Of a DNA stretch of 64,000 nt, positions 35,034 to 44,534 are shown piece after piece. Numbering within the stretch: position 1 is the stretch's first letter; the number at the start of each line of letters is the position of its first letter. A program made the translations under genes and the position numbers. Source of the stretch: Cellulomonas fimi. GTDB taxonomy: Bacteria > Actinomycetota > Actinomycetes > Actinomycetales > Cellulomonadaceae. The stretch lies in assembly GCF_028583725.1 (NCBI RefSeq), contig NZ_CP110680.1:2480001-2544000 (forward strand), read 5' to 3'. Under the pieces are notes generated by a model, which searched no databases, was not told the DNA's origin, and worked only from the letters and a program-made list of their open reading frames with translations.

Positions 35034-36347
35034 TCAGGCCGGCAGCAGGACCTCGACCGTGCGGGCACCGGACGCGTCGAGCGCGAACGGGACGGCGGTG
35101 CCACCGACCGTGACGGTGTACTCGCCGAGGAAGCCGCGCACGGGCACGGTCCCGTCGTCGCCGGTCCGCAGCGTGGTCGGCGCGACCCACCACTCCTCGC
35201 GCACGAGCCGCCGCAGCGCGTCGTAGGCGGGCTTGGGCGTCCCGTCGCGGCGCACGAGGCCCGCGGGCGCGCCGAGCCAGGCACCCTCGTCGGCGATCCC
35301 CCAGTAGGTCGTGGACGCGACCGCGGGGTGCGACAGGAGCGTGCGGTAGTGCCGCTCGAGCTCGTCGGCCTGGCGCGCCTCGCCCTCGGGCGTCGACGGC
35401 CACGAGTCGACCTGGTGGTCGTTGAGGTCGTCGATGTGCGCGGGCATGAGGTCGCCCGACACGAGCGTCGTCTCGGTGAGGTGCAGCGGCAGCCCGAACC
35501 GCGCGAAGCGGTCGAGGATGCGCAGCGTCTTCTCCTCGCCCCAGTAGCCCTGGTGCATGTGGCTCTGCAGGCCGAGCGCGTCGACCTGGATCCCCGCCTC
35601 GAGCACGCCCTCGATCAGGCACTCGTAGGCGGTCGACATGTCGAAGTCGTTGAGCAGCAGCGTCGCGCCCGGGTCCGCGGCGCGCGCGGTCTCGAACGCG
35701 AGGCGGATCGTCGGGATCCGGCCGCGGTCCCACGCGAGCCGCGTGAGTCCGTTCGGATCCTTGTCGAACACCGGCATGATCACGACCTCGTTGATCGCGT
35801 CCCACGTGTCGACGACGCCGGCGAACGCGGTGACGTCGCGCGTGATGCGGTCCCGCACGGCGCTCTCGACCTCGTCGACGGGGAGGTCGCGCAGCCAGGC
35901 CGGCGCGACGGTGTGCCAGGCGAGCGGGTGCCCCTTGACGCGCACGCCGCGCTCGGCGAACCAGCGTGCGGCCCGCAGCAGCCGCTCGGTGTCGGGGCGG
36001 CCGCGCTCGCGCTCGAACTGGCCCCAGTAGAACGGCAGCGTCACGGTGTTGAAGACGTCGAACCAGAGGTCGGCGAGCGCGGGCGCGGAGCCGTTGCTCG
36101 CGCCGCCGAACGCCGAGGGCGCGTCCGCGGTCTCGCGGTTCGCGAGACCGATGAGGTCGAAGCCGATGCAGCCGAAGCCGAAGGCGTGCCGGGTCTGCTC
36201 GACGACCACGTCGGCGCCGCGCAGCGGTGAGCCGTCGGGCCCGCGCAGCAGGAGGCGGACGTCGGCGGTGCGGTGGGCGAGCGTCGGGTCGGCTCCCCCG
36301 CCCGCGGTCGTGGTCGTGGTGGCGGGGGCGTACGAGAGGTCGGTCAT
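35034..36347 (-). CDS. GH10 endo-xylanase without signal peptide
   Basis: The protein has 437 residues. The GH10 barrel contains GHPLAWH, acid/base Glu187 (AINEVV) and nucleophile Glu292 (HLTETTL), with TYWGIADEGAWL toward its end. Before it (about 25-60) lies a small beta-domain (DVRLLLRGPDGSPLRGADVVVEQ), and after it another short beta segment. No signal peptide is visible, so it probably acts on imported xylo-oligosaccharides, unlike secreted xylanases. A 26-bp perfect palindrome with LacI-like core lies 48 bp upstream of the ATG. Confidence 0.9.
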   Translation of the reverse strand: MTDLSYAPATTTTTAGGGADPTLAHRTADVRLLLRGPDGSPLRGADVVVEQTRHAFGFGCIGFDLIGLANRETADAPSAFGGASNGSAPALADLWFDVFNTVTLPFYWGQFERERGRPDTERLLRAARWFAERGVRVKGHPLAWHTVAPAWLRDLPVDEVESAVRDRITRDVTAFAGVVDTWDAINEVVIMPVFDKDPNGLTRLAWDRGRIPTIRLAFETARAADPGATLLLNDFDMSTAYECLIEGVLEAGIQVDALGLQSHMHQGYWGEEKTLRILDRFARFGLPLHLTETTLVSGDLMPAHIDDLNDHQVDSWPSTPEGEARQADELERHYRTLLSHPAVASTTYWGIADEGAWLGAPAGLVRRDGTPKPAYDALRRLVREEWWVAPTTLRTGDDGTVPVRGFLGEYTVTVGGTAVPFALDASGARTVEVLLPA

Positions 36348-36394
36348 GGGGTTGCGCGTGTCCTCGTGGTCGTCGTCGACCGGGGCGGGCCCGC

Positions 36395-36420
36395 CCGGTT
36401 CGATAACGTTATCGAACCGG
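36395..36420. promoter_or_regulatory. 26-bp perfect palindrome, LacI-type operator of the GH10 gene
   Basis: The whole interval equals its own reverse complement; the core GATAACGTTATC has the central CG of LacI-family operators. It lies 48 bp upstream of the GH10 start and overlaps the stop codon (36409-36411) of the MFS gene upstream. Confidence 0.85.
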
Positions 36421-37671
36421 AGCGGTCGCGGTGTCCACCTCGACGGGTCGGGATGCCTCGCGCCGCAGCGCGGACCCGCCGACCCAGCTCGCGACCGCCC
36501 CCACGACGGCGATCACCGGCACGACGACGAACGCCGTGTGCGCGCCGACGACGTCCGCGAGCGCACCGAGCGCGAACGGCGCGACGCCGATCGCGATGCC
36601 GCCCGCGAGGGTCGCCCGGGCCTGCGCCCGGTCCCCCTGACCGGGCGCCGCGGCGAGCAGCAGGGCGATCGACAGGGGGTACTGCGCGCCGTACCCGAAC
36701 CCGGCGACCACCAGACCCGCGAGCGCGACGCCGGGCACGGTCGCGGTCCACAGGATCGCCCACCCGACGATCGCCACGCCGAAGGCGACGACGAGCAGCA
36801 GTGCGGGGCGCACGCGCAGCGACAGCGGCGCGACGACGAACCGCACGGCCGTCATGCCGGCGACGAGCCCGGCGGTGGTCGCGGCGGCGATGCCCGCGCC
36901 GGCTCCCGTCTGCTCGCGCACGAGGTCGGTCGCCCAGTACGTCGTCGCGTTCTCCAGCGCGATCGCCGCGACGATCGCCGCGAGGAACCACCACGTCGGC
37001 GCGCCCGGGCGCCGGCTCGGTGCGACGGCCACCTCGACCGCCGGCACGTCGGGCACGGGCGTCGCGTCGGCGAGCGCGGCACGCTCCGCGGGCGTCATCG
37101 CTCCCCCGACGGGCTGCCGCGCGACGAGCAGCGCGGTGACGACCGCGAGCAGCGCGGTGACGGCGACGGCGGGCCGCCAGCCGAACCCGGCGGCGACGCA
37201 CGCCCCCACCGCGAGCGGCCCGACGAGCCCCACGCCCGACCCGACGCCGTTCGCCTCGGTGACCGCCGCCGACGCCGCGGGTCCGTGGTGCTGCGCGAGC
37301 CCGGGCTGCGCGGAGCTGATCGCGAGGTTGCCGCCGATCGCGAGCACGAACATGCCGAGCAGGCTCACCGCGAGCGTCCCCGCCGTGAGCAGGACGGTCG
37401 TGCCGGCGACCACGACGACGCACGACGCGAGCAGCGTCCAGCGGCGCCCGCGTGCGCGCACCGAGCGCGGGGTGAGGAACGCGGTGAGGATCGCGCCCGC
37501 CGCCATCGCGGTGCCGTGCAGACCCGCCTGCGCACCCGTGAGGTCGAGGTCGTCGGCGAGCAGCGGCACGCTCGGGTTGAACGAGTAGAGCAGCCACCCC
37601 CACACGACGAAGCAGCCGTACAGCGCGACGGTGAAGCGGTCGCGCCGGAGCCGCGGGTGGGAGGGGGTCAT
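36409..37671 (-). CDS. MFS transporter
   Basis: The protein has 420 residues and twelve predicted membrane helices with a central cytoplasmic loop (about 187-220; GGAMTPAERAALADATPVPDVP). Cyanate/nitrite-type (CynX/NimT-like) organisation is possible, but substrate cannot be assigned. The ATG at 37671 follows a TAGTGT -10 box by 6 nt. Its 3' end carries the GH10 operator, so the xylanase has its own promoter inside or just after this gene. Confidence 0.85.
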   Translation of the reverse strand: MTPSHPRLRRDRFTVALYGCFVVWGWLLYSFNPSVPLLADDLDLTGAQAGLHGTAMAAGAILTAFLTPRSVRARGRRWTLLASCVVVVAGTTVLLTAGTLAVSLLGMFVLAIGGNLAISSAQPGLAQHHGPAASAAVTEANGVGSGVGLVGPLAVGACVAAGFGWRPAVAVTALLAVVTALLVARQPVGGAMTPAERAALADATPVPDVPAVEVAVAPSRRPGAPTWWFLAAIVAAIALENATTYWATDLVREQTGAGAGIAAATTAGLVAGMTAVRFVVAPLSLRVRPALLLVVAFGVAIVGWAILWTATVPGVALAGLVVAGFGYGAQYPLSIALLLAAAPGQGDRAQARATLAGGIAIGVAPFALGALADVVGAHTAFVVVPVIAVVGAVASWVGGSALRREASRPVEVDTATAPVR

Positions 37672-37677
37672 GCGGGC

Positions 37678-37683
37678 ACACTA
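37678..37683 (-). promoter_or_regulatory. Leaderless -10 box (TAGTGT) of the MFS gene
   Basis: TAGTGT on the minus strand ends 6 nt before the ATG at 37671. Confidence 0.5.
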
Positions 37684-37774
37684 CGTGCCCGCGACAACAG
37701 CGCCGGCGGGCCGGAGGTCCCGCTGCGACCGGTGCACCCGATCGGCCGCAGCGGGGCCTGTGCCCGGGTGCCGG

Positions 37775-38668
37775 TCAGAGCGGCTTGCCGCCGGTCACCG
37801 CGATGTAGTCGCCGCTCACGTAGCTCGACTCCTGCGACGCGAGGAACACGTACGCGGGCGCGAGCTCCGCGGGCTGCCCCGCGCGGCCGAGCGGCGTGTC
37901 GGAGCCGAACGAGTCGACCTTCTCGGGGTCCATCGTCGCGGGGATGAGCGGCGTCCAGATCGGCCCCGGGCACACGGCGTTGACGCGGATGCCCTTCTCC
38001 CCGAGCTGCTGCGCGAGGCCGCGCGTGAAGTTGAGGATGCCGGCCTTCGTGGTCGCGTAGTCGAGGAGCTGCGGGCTCGGCTGCTCGGCCTGGATCGAGC
38101 TCGTGTTGATGATCGACGAGCCGGGCTCCATGTGCGGCACGGCGGCCTTGGTGATCCAGAACAGCGCGTACAGGTTGGTCTTGAAGACGCGGTCGAGCTG
38201 CTCGGTCGTGATGCCGAGCAGGCCGTCCTCCTGCGCCATCTGGTACGCCGCGTTGTTCACGAGGACGTCGATGCCGCCGAGCTCGCGCACCGCGGTCTCG
38301 ACGAGCTCGGTGCACGTCGCCTCGTCGCGGATGTCGCCGGGTGCGTGCACGGCACGTCGCCCGGCCTCCTCGACGAGCCGCGCGGTCTCCTTCGCGTCCG
38401 CCTCCTCCTCGGGGAGGTAGGACAGCACGACGTCGGCGCCCTCCCGGGCGAACGCGAGCGCGACGGCCCGCCCGATCCCGGAGTCGGCGCCCGTGATGAG
38501 CGCGCGCTTGCCCGCGAGCCGGTCGGCGCCCTGGTACGACTCCTCGCCGTGGTCGGGCTTGTGGTCCATCTGGCGCGTGAGGCCGGGGTGCGGGATCTGC
38601 TCCGGCGACTGCGCGTCCTCACCGGGCTGCTGCGAGCGGGGGTCCTGGGGGGTCGTCTGGTCCGTCAT
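37775..38668 (-). CDS. SDR family oxidoreductase (general-stress type)
   Basis: The protein has 297 residues. A polar N-terminal extension (PQDPRSQQPGEDAQSPEQIPHPGLTRQM, about 7-34) marks the YhxC/YdaD-like branch. The Rossmann motif is TGADSGIGRAV (about 59-69), NNAAY follows, the catalytic triad is Ser (NTSSIQ), Tyr and Lys (YATTKAG), and the C-terminus has TPLIPATM. Substrate unknown; relatives are stress-inducible alcohol or sugar dehydrogenases. Confidence 0.88.
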   Translation of the reverse strand: MTDQTTPQDPRSQQPGEDAQSPEQIPHPGLTRQMDHKPDHGEESYQGADRLAGKRALITGADSGIGRAVALAFAREGADVVLSYLPEEEADAKETARLVEEAGRRAVHAPGDIRDEATCTELVETAVRELGGIDVLVNNAAYQMAQEDGLLGITTEQLDRVFKTNLYALFWITKAAVPHMEPGSSIINTSSIQAEQPSPQLLDYATTKAGILNFTRGLAQQLGEKGIRVNAVCPGPIWTPLIPATMDPEKVDSFGSDTPLGRAGQPAELAPAYVFLASQESSYVSGDYIAVTGGKPL

Positions 38669-38756
38669 CGGTCCATCGTCGGCACGCGGTTCCCCGGAGC
38701 GCCACCGGAACGCGCGTCCAGGTGCGGCTCCCCGACCCCGGGGCGCTGCATCTGCG

Positions 38757-40775
38757 TCACTCGTCGGCGGTCACCGCGGCGGCGAACTGGCTCGCGTACA
38801 GCCGCGCGTACGCGCCGTCGGCGGCGAGCAGCTCGTCGTGCGAGCCCTGCTCGACGATCGACCCGTGCTCCATCACGAGGATGGTGTCGGCGTCGCGGAT
38901 GGTCGAGAGACGGTGCGCGATGACGAACGACGTCCGTCCGGCGCGCAGCGCGTTCATCGCCTGCTGCACGAGCACCTCGGTGCGGGTGTCCACGGACGAC
39001 GTCGCCTCGTCGAGGATGAGGATCGCCGGGTCGGCGAGGAACGCGCGCGCGATGGTGAGCAGCTGCTTCTCCCCCGCCGACACGTTGGCGCCCTCGTCGT
39101 CGACCTTCGTGTCGTACCCGTCGGGCAGCGTCCGCACGAACCGGTCGACGTGCGTGGCCTGCGCGGCGGCGACGATCTCCTCGTGCGTCGCGGAGTCGAC
39201 GCCGTAGGCGATGTTCTCGGCCAGCGTCCCGCCGAACAGCCACGTGTCCTGCAGGACCATGCCCATCTGCGAACGCAGCTCGTCGCGCGTCAGGTCGCGC
39301 GTGTCGACGCCGTCGAGCGTGATGCGCCCTGCGTCGACCTCGTAGAACCGCATGAGCAGGTTGACGAGCGTCGTCTTGCCCGCGCCGGTCGGGCCGACGA
39401 TCGCGATGGTCGCGCCGGGCTCGGCGACGATCGACAGGTCGTCGATGAGCGGCTTCCCGGGCTCGTACCGGAACGCGACGTGCTCGAACGTGACGCGCCC
39501 GCGCACGGGTCGGTCGAGTGCGGTCGCGGGCGACGGGTCGGGCGTCTGCTCGGGCGCGTCGAGCAGCTGGAAGACCCGCTCGGCCGACGCGACCCCGGAC
39601 TGCAGGAGGTTCGCCATCGACGCGATCTGCGTGATCGGCTGCGTGAACTGACGGCTGTACTGGATGAACGCCTGCACGTCGCCGATGCTCATGGCGCCCG
39701 ACGCGACCCGCAGCCCGCCGACGACGGCGACCACGAGGTAGTTGAGGTTCGCGAGGAAGCCGAGCGCGGGCTGGATGATCCCCGAGATGTACTGCGCCTT
39801 GAACGACGCCTGGTACAGCGCCTCGTTGCGCTCGTCGAACGTCTGCGCGGCCTCGTGCTGCCGGCCGAACACGGTGACGAGCGCGTGCCCGGTGAACATC
39901 TCCTCGATGTGCGCGTTGAGCTTGCCGGTCCACGCCCACTGGTCGATGAACTGCGGCCGCGAGCGCTTCGCGATCGCACCGGCGACCATCACGGACAGCG
40001 GCACGGTGACGAGCGCGACGACCGCGAGCAGCGGCGAGATCCAGAACATCATGACGAGCACGCCGACGACGGTCAGGACCGACGTGATGAGCTGCGACAA
40101 CGTCTGCTGCAGCGACTGCGCGACGTTGTCGATGTCGTTGGTGACGCGGCTGAGCAGCTCGCCGCGCGGCTGCCCGTCGACGTAGGAGAGCGGCAGCCTG
40201 GAGAGCTTCTGCTCGACACGCTCGCGCAACCGGTAGACGGTGCGCTGCACGACGCCCGCGGTGATGCGCCCCTGGAGCCAGCCGAACAGGAACGAGCCGA
40301 CGTAGACGGCCACGACGACCAGCAGGAGGTTGCGCAGCTGCGTGAAGTCGACGCCCTGACCGGGGACCACGGCGGTGCCCTGGAGCATGTCGGCGAACTG
40401 GTCCTGCCCCTGCGCGCGCAGCCCGTCGATCGCCTGCTGCTTGGTGAGGCCCGCGGGCAGCTGCCCGCCGATCCAGCCGTCGAAGATGAGGTTCGTCGCG
40501 TTGCCGAGCAGCTTGGGGCCGATGACGGCGAGCACGACGGACGCGACGCCGAGCACGAGCACGGCGACGAGCGGGACGCGCTCGGGCCGGAGCTCGGTGA
40601 GGAACCGCTTGCCGGAGCCACGGAAGTCCATGGACTTCTCGCCGGGCATGCCCATGCCGCCCATGGGGCCCGGGCCGCCGCGCGGGGGCCGGCGCGGCAC
40701 GGCCACGGCCTGCCCGGGACGCGCCGTGGGGACCGCCGGGTCGGCGGCCGGGGCAGGGCGTTCCTGGCCGCTCAC
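38757..40775 (-). CDS. ABC exporter subunit, half-transporter B
   Basis: The protein has 672 residues. An N-terminal Pro/Gly/Met-rich segment (about 1-50) is followed by a six-helix type-IV ABC transmembrane domain and a C-terminal ATPase: Walker A GPTGAGKTT, signature VSAGEKQ, Walker B ILILDEATSSVD. The signature SAGEKQ and intact Glu are those of the catalytically competent partner in heterodimeric exporters. The GTG overlaps the stop of the upstream half-transporter (GTGA), so the two form a co-translated heterodimer. The substrate, drug or lipid, is unknown. Confidence 0.9.
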   Translation of the reverse strand: MSGQERPAPAADPAVPTARPGQAVAVPRRPPRGGPGPMGGMGMPGEKSMDFRGSGKRFLTELRPERVPLVAVLVLGVASVVLAVIGPKLLGNATNLIFDGWIGGQLPAGLTKQQAIDGLRAQGQDQFADMLQGTAVVPGQGVDFTQLRNLLLVVVAVYVGSFLFGWLQGRITAGVVQRTVYRLRERVEQKLSRLPLSYVDGQPRGELLSRVTNDIDNVAQSLQQTLSQLITSVLTVVGVLVMMFWISPLLAVVALVTVPLSVMVAGAIAKRSRPQFIDQWAWTGKLNAHIEEMFTGHALVTVFGRQHEAAQTFDERNEALYQASFKAQYISGIIQPALGFLANLNYLVVAVVGGLRVASGAMSIGDVQAFIQYSRQFTQPITQIASMANLLQSGVASAERVFQLLDAPEQTPDPSPATALDRPVRGRVTFEHVAFRYEPGKPLIDDLSIVAEPGATIAIVGPTGAGKTTLVNLLMRFYEVDAGRITLDGVDTRDLTRDELRSQMGMVLQDTWLFGGTLAENIAYGVDSATHEEIVAAAQATHVDRFVRTLPDGYDTKVDDEGANVSAGEKQLLTIARAFLADPAILILDEATSSVDTRTEVLVQQAMNALRAGRTSFVIAHRLSTIRDADTILVMEHGSIVEQGSHDELLAADGAYARLYASQFAAAVTADE

Positions 40776-42523
40776 GCCGCCTCCTCCGCGCTCACCTGCG
40801 AGTAGACGATCTCGCGGTAGGTCTCCGACGTCTCCAGCAGCTCGTGGTGGGTGCCGACGCCGACGACGGCGCCCTCCTCGAGCACGACGATGCGGTCCGC
40901 GTGCCGGATGGTCGCGACCCGCTGCGCGACGACGAGGACGGTCGCGTCGCGGGTCTCCGGGACGAGCGCGGCCCGCAGCGCGGCGTCGGTCGCGTAGTCG
41001 AGCGCCGAGAACGAGTCGTCGAACAGGTACACGTGCGGGCGTCTGACGAGGGCGCGCGCGATGGCGAGCCGCTGCCGCTGCCCGCCGGACACGTTCGTGC
41101 CGCCCTGCGCGATCGGCGCGTCGAGGCCCTCGGGCAGCTCCTCGACGAACCCGCGCGCCTGCGCGACCTCCAGCGCGTGCCAGAGCTCGTCGTCGGTCGC
41201 GCCGGGACGCCCGAACTCGAGGTTGCTGCGCACCGTGCCCGAGAACAGGTACGGCTTCTGCGGGACGAGCCCGACCTGCGTCCACAGCACGTCGGGGTCG
41301 AGGTCGCGGACGTCGACGCCGTCGAGCAGGACGGCGCCGCCGGTCGCGTCGAAGAGGCGCGGGACGAGGTTCAGCAGCGTCGTCTTGCCGGAGCCGGTCG
41401 AGCCGATGATCGCGGTGGTCCGGCCCGGCTCGGCGACCAGGTCGACGCCGTGCAGCACGGCCTCCTCGGCCCCGGGGTACCGGAACTCGACCCCGCGCAG
41501 CTCGACGAGCCCCGGTCGCGAGGTCGGACCCTGCGGGAGGGCGACGGGCGAGGTCGGCGGCTTCACGCTGGTCGTCGTCGAGAGCACCTCGCCGATGCGC
41601 TCCGCGGAGACGACCGCCCGCGGGAACATCACGAACATCATCGTCGACATCATGACCGCCATGAGGATGTAGGCGATGTACGACAGGAACGCGGTGAGCG
41701 CCCCGATCTGCATCTCCCCCGCGTCGACGCGCTGGCCGCCGAACCACAGCACCCCGACGCTCGTCACGTTCAGCACGAGCATGACCGCGGGGAACATCAG
41801 CGCCATGAGGCGCCCGACGCGCAGCGAGGTGTCGAAGAGGTCGGTGTTCGCGGCCGCGAACCGTCGTGACTCGCGCTCCTCGCGGACGAACGCCCGCACG
41901 ACGCGAATGCCGCTGATCTGCTCGCGCAGCACGCGGTTGATCGCGTCGATCCGCTTCTGCATCGACCGGAAGTAGGGCACCATCCGCACGACGATCGCCG
42001 CGATCACGGCCGCGAGCACGGGCACGGCGAACAGCAGGATCCCCGACAGCCCGACGTCCTCCTGGAGCGCCATGACGACGCCGCCGACGAGCATGATCGG
42101 CGCGACGATCATCAGGGTGAACGTGAACAGCACGACCATCTGGACCTGCTGCACGTCGTTGGTCGTGCGCGTGATGAGCGTCGGCGCGCCGAAGTGGCCG
42201 ATCTCCTGCGCGGAGAACGTCTGGACGTGGTCGAACAGCCGGCCGCGCACGTCGCGGCCGAACGCCATCGCGGCCTTCGCGCCGAAGTAGACGGCGGCGA
42301 CCGCACACACCACCTGGACGAGGCTCACGGCGAGCATGACGCCGCCGAGCCGCAGGATCTCCCCCGTGTCGCCGGTGGCGACGCCGTCGTCGATGATGCG
42401 CGCGTTGAGGCTGGGCAGGTAGAGCGTGGCGAGCGTCTGGACCAGCTGCAGGACGACGACCGCGACGACGGCGGAGCGGTACGGCCTCAGGTGGTGGCGC
42501 AGGAGCGTGACGAGCACGAGCAC
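40772..42523 (-). CDS. ABC exporter subunit, half-transporter A
   Basis: The protein has 583 residues: six-helix exporter domain (about 10-310) and ATPase with Walker A GSTGSGKTT, signature VSGGQRQ, and Walker B region VYLFDDSFSALD. The residue after Walker B is Asp rather than the catalytic Glu, which marks the degenerate site typical of heterodimeric exporters. A minus-strand TAGCGT -10 (42579-42584) lies upstream. Confidence 0.9.
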   Translation of the reverse strand: MLVLVTLLRHHLRPYRSAVVAVVVLQLVQTLATLYLPSLNARIIDDGVATGDTGEILRLGGVMLAVSLVQVVCAVAAVYFGAKAAMAFGRDVRGRLFDHVQTFSAQEIGHFGAPTLITRTTNDVQQVQMVVLFTFTLMIVAPIMLVGGVVMALQEDVGLSGILLFAVPVLAAVIAAIVVRMVPYFRSMQKRIDAINRVLREQISGIRVVRAFVREERESRRFAAANTDLFDTSLRVGRLMALMFPAVMLVLNVTSVGVLWFGGQRVDAGEMQIGALTAFLSYIAYILMAVMMSTMMFVMFPRAVVSAERIGEVLSTTTSVKPPTSPVALPQGPTSRPGLVELRGVEFRYPGAEEAVLHGVDLVAEPGRTTAIIGSTGSGKTTLLNLVPRLFDATGGAVLLDGVDVRDLDPDVLWTQVGLVPQKPYLFSGTVRSNLEFGRPGATDDELWHALEVAQARGFVEELPEGLDAPIAQGGTNVSGGQRQRLAIARALVRRPHVYLFDDSFSALDYATDAALRAALVPETRDATVLVVAQRVATIRHADRIVVLEEGAVVGVGTHHELLETSETYREIVYSQVSAEEAA

Positions 42524-42578
42524 CTTCTCCCTGGTAGGGCGGAGGTCGGGCTCTCGTGCACCGTCGTCCGCTCTGGCG

Positions 42579-42584
42579 ACGCTA
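42579..42584 (-). promoter_or_regulatory. Putative -10 box (TAGCGT) of the ABC exporter pair
   Basis: TAGCGT on the minus strand, about 55 nt before the GTG at 42523, giving a normal leader. Confidence 0.4.
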
Positions 42585-42646
42585 GGACTCCCGGCTTGCC
42601 CCGGACAACGGGAAAGGGGTCGTGTCGTGCGCGGTTTCGCCGCAGG

Positions 42647-42682
42647 CGAAGAGCCCCGCGGCGGAGGCCACGGGGCTCTTCG
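42647..42682 (-). terminator. Strong terminator hairpin after the SPFH gene
   Basis: CGAAGAGCCCCG (42647-42658) pairs perfectly with CGGGGCTCTTCG (42671-42682) around a 12-nt loop. It lies about 50 bp beyond the SPFH gene's end and before the exporter promoter. Confidence 0.75.
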
Positions 42683-42733
42683 GTGGGTCCGGTGCCGGCC
42701 GTCCCGCGCCGGGGTACGGGCGGCGGCCGTGCG

Positions 42734-43894
42734 TCAGGCCGTCGGCTCCTCGGGGGTCGGCGGCGTCGCGGGCTTCTGCAGCGGCGGCGGGACCGCGCCG
42801 CCGCCCGGCCGCTGGCCGAGCTCGACCGACGGGTCGAACGGGCGCCCGCTGAGCGTGCCCGCGCTCGTGGCGTCCGCCGTCGCGGCCGCGGACTCGCGCC
42901 GCGCCTCGGCCAGGGCCTCGGCCGGGTCGGTCAGCGCGACGGGCGGCAGGTCCTCGCCGAGCGGCGACTCACCCGCGGGCCGCGACGGGCCGCCGGTGTC
43001 GCCGACACCGCTGAACCCGCGCGCCAGCTGGCCGAGGGCACCGGTCAGCTCCGACGGCAGGAACCACATCTTGCTCGACGGGCTCTGCGCGATCTTCGGC
43101 AGGATCTGCAGGTACTGGTACGCCAGGAGCTTCGGGTCGGCGTCGCCGCGGTGCACCGCGTCGAACACCTGGAGGATCGCGCGCGCCTCGCCCTCGGCGG
43201 TGAGGATCGCGGCCTGCGCGGCACCCTCGGCCCGCAGGATCGCGGCCTGCTTCTCGCCCTCGGCCGTGAGGATCTGCGACTGCTTGACGCCCTCGGCGGT
43301 GAGGATCGCGGCACGACGGTCACGCTCGGCGCGCATCTGCTGCTCCATCGAGCCCTGCACCGAGGCGGGCGGGTCGATGGCCTTGAGCTCGACGCGGTTG
43401 ACGCGGATCCCCCAGCGGCCGGTCGCCTCGTCGAGCACGCCGCGCAGCTGGCCGTTGATCTGGTCACGGCTGGTGAGCGTCTGCTCGAGGTCCATCGACC
43501 CGATGACGTTGCGGAGCGTCGTGACGGTGAGCTGCTCGATGCCGGTGATGTAGTTCGCGATCTCGTAGACCGCCGACTTCGGGTCGGTGACCTGGAAGTA
43601 GATGACCGTGTCGATGCTCACCACGAGGTTGTCCGACGTGATCACGGGCTGCGGCGGGAACGACACGACCTGCTCGCGCAGGTCGACGCCCGCACGCACG
43701 CGGTCGACGAACGGGATCAGCAGGTGCAGGCCGGCGTCGAGCGTCCGCGAGTACCGGCCGAGGCGCTCGACGATGATCGCGACGGTCTGCGGCACGATCC
43801 GCACCGAGCGCACCAGCGCGACGACGACGAACAGCAGGACGAGGCCGAGCACCAGGTAGAGGGCGATCGTGCCCACGTTCGTCGTGTCGTCCAA
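42734..43894 (-). CDS. SPFH/Band 7 (stomatin, QmcA-like) membrane protein
   Basis: The protein has 386 residues. One N-terminal membrane helix (about 9-28) leads into the SPFH domain (VRIVPQTVAIIVERLGRYSRTLDAGLHLL...YFQV) and a coiled coil with four AILTAEG-like repeats (about 195-240), which drives ring-like assembly. The tail is Pro/Gly-rich and disordered. Paired with an NfeD protein upstream on the same strand (49-bp gap), as is typical; together they organise membrane microdomains or regulate membrane proteases. Confidence 0.92.
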   Translation of the reverse strand: MDDTTNVGTIALYLVLGLVLLFVVVALVRSVRIVPQTVAIIVERLGRYSRTLDAGLHLLIPFVDRVRAGVDLREQVVSFPPQPVITSDNLVVSIDTVIYFQVTDPKSAVYEIANYITGIEQLTVTTLRNVIGSMDLEQTLTSRDQINGQLRGVLDEATGRWGIRVNRVELKAIDPPASVQGSMEQQMRAERDRRAAILTAEGVKQSQILTAEGEKQAAILRAEGAAQAAILTAEGEARAILQVFDAVHRGDADPKLLAYQYLQILPKIAQSPSSKMWFLPSELTGALGQLARGFSGVGDTGGPSRPAGESPLGEDLPPVALTDPAEALAEARRESAAATADATSAGTLSGRPFDPSVELGQRPGGGAVPPPLQKPATPPTPEEPTA

Positions 43895-43943
43895 GAGGAC
43901 CTCCTCGGGTGGTGCCCGGCACCGCCGGGCGGTCGGGCGGTGG

Positions 43944-44414
43944 TCAGTGCGCGGGTGCCGCGCCGGGGACGGGGGGCTGGCCGGAGCCGGCCGGGGCGAC
44001 GACGGCGGTCGCGCCGTCGATGCGCGCGACGCGGACGGGCGTGCCGGGTGCGATCGCGGTGCCCGCGTCGGCGCGGGCGCTCCACACCTCGCCGGCGAGC
44101 TTCACGCGGCCGCCCTCGACCGTGACGGTCGACATGACGACGGCCTCACGACCGACGAGGGCCGCCGCGTTGGTCTCGACGAGCGGCTTGCGGCCGCGCA
44201 GGTGGCGCAGCAGCCAGGGCCGGAGCGCGAGCAGCAGCAGGGCGGACGTCGCGCACGCGACCACGAACTGCACCGGGACCGACGCGCCGAGACTCGCCGA
44301 GAGCGCACCGGCGAGGGCGCCGCCCGCGAGCATGATGAAGACGAGGTCGAGCGTGAGCATCTCGAGGATGCCGAGCGCGAGCGCCGCGCTGAGCCACCAC
44401 AGCCAGTCCGGCAT
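43944..44414 (-). CDS. NfeD-like membrane protein with C-terminal OB domain
   Basis: The protein has 156 residues. Two or three membrane helices (WLWWLSAALALGILEML; LDLVFIMLAGGALAGAL; VQFVVACATSALLLLAL) precede an OB-fold (about 85-140; GREAVVMSTVTVEGGRVKLAGEVWSARAD). This is the short NfeD class, which lacks the protease domain and partners SPFH proteins. SD GGGAGG 7 nt before the ATG; TAGGAT -10 at 44467-44472. Confidence 0.9.
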   Translation of the reverse strand: MPDWLWWLSAALALGILEMLTLDLVFIMLAGGALAGALSASLGASVPVQFVVACATSALLLLALRPWLLRHLRGRKPLVETNAAALVGREAVVMSTVTVEGGRVKLAGEVWSARADAGTAIAPGTPVRVARIDGATAVVAPAGSGQPPVPGAAPAH

Positions 44415-44466
44415 GGCCGAACCTCCCGGTCCCGGCGCGGTCGTCCGATGACCGCGCTGTACACCG

Positions 44467-44472
44467 ATCCTA
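44467..44472 (-). promoter_or_regulatory. Putative -10 box (TAGGAT) of the nfeD-SPFH operon
   Basis: TAGGAT on the minus strand, about 52 nt upstream of the ATG at 44414, a normal leadered spacing. Confidence 0.45.
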
Positions 44473-44534
44473 GACGATCGCTTTGCCCGCGCGTGGGACG
44501 GTCGGGTCGGGCGTCACCCGGACGAGCGGCGAGG

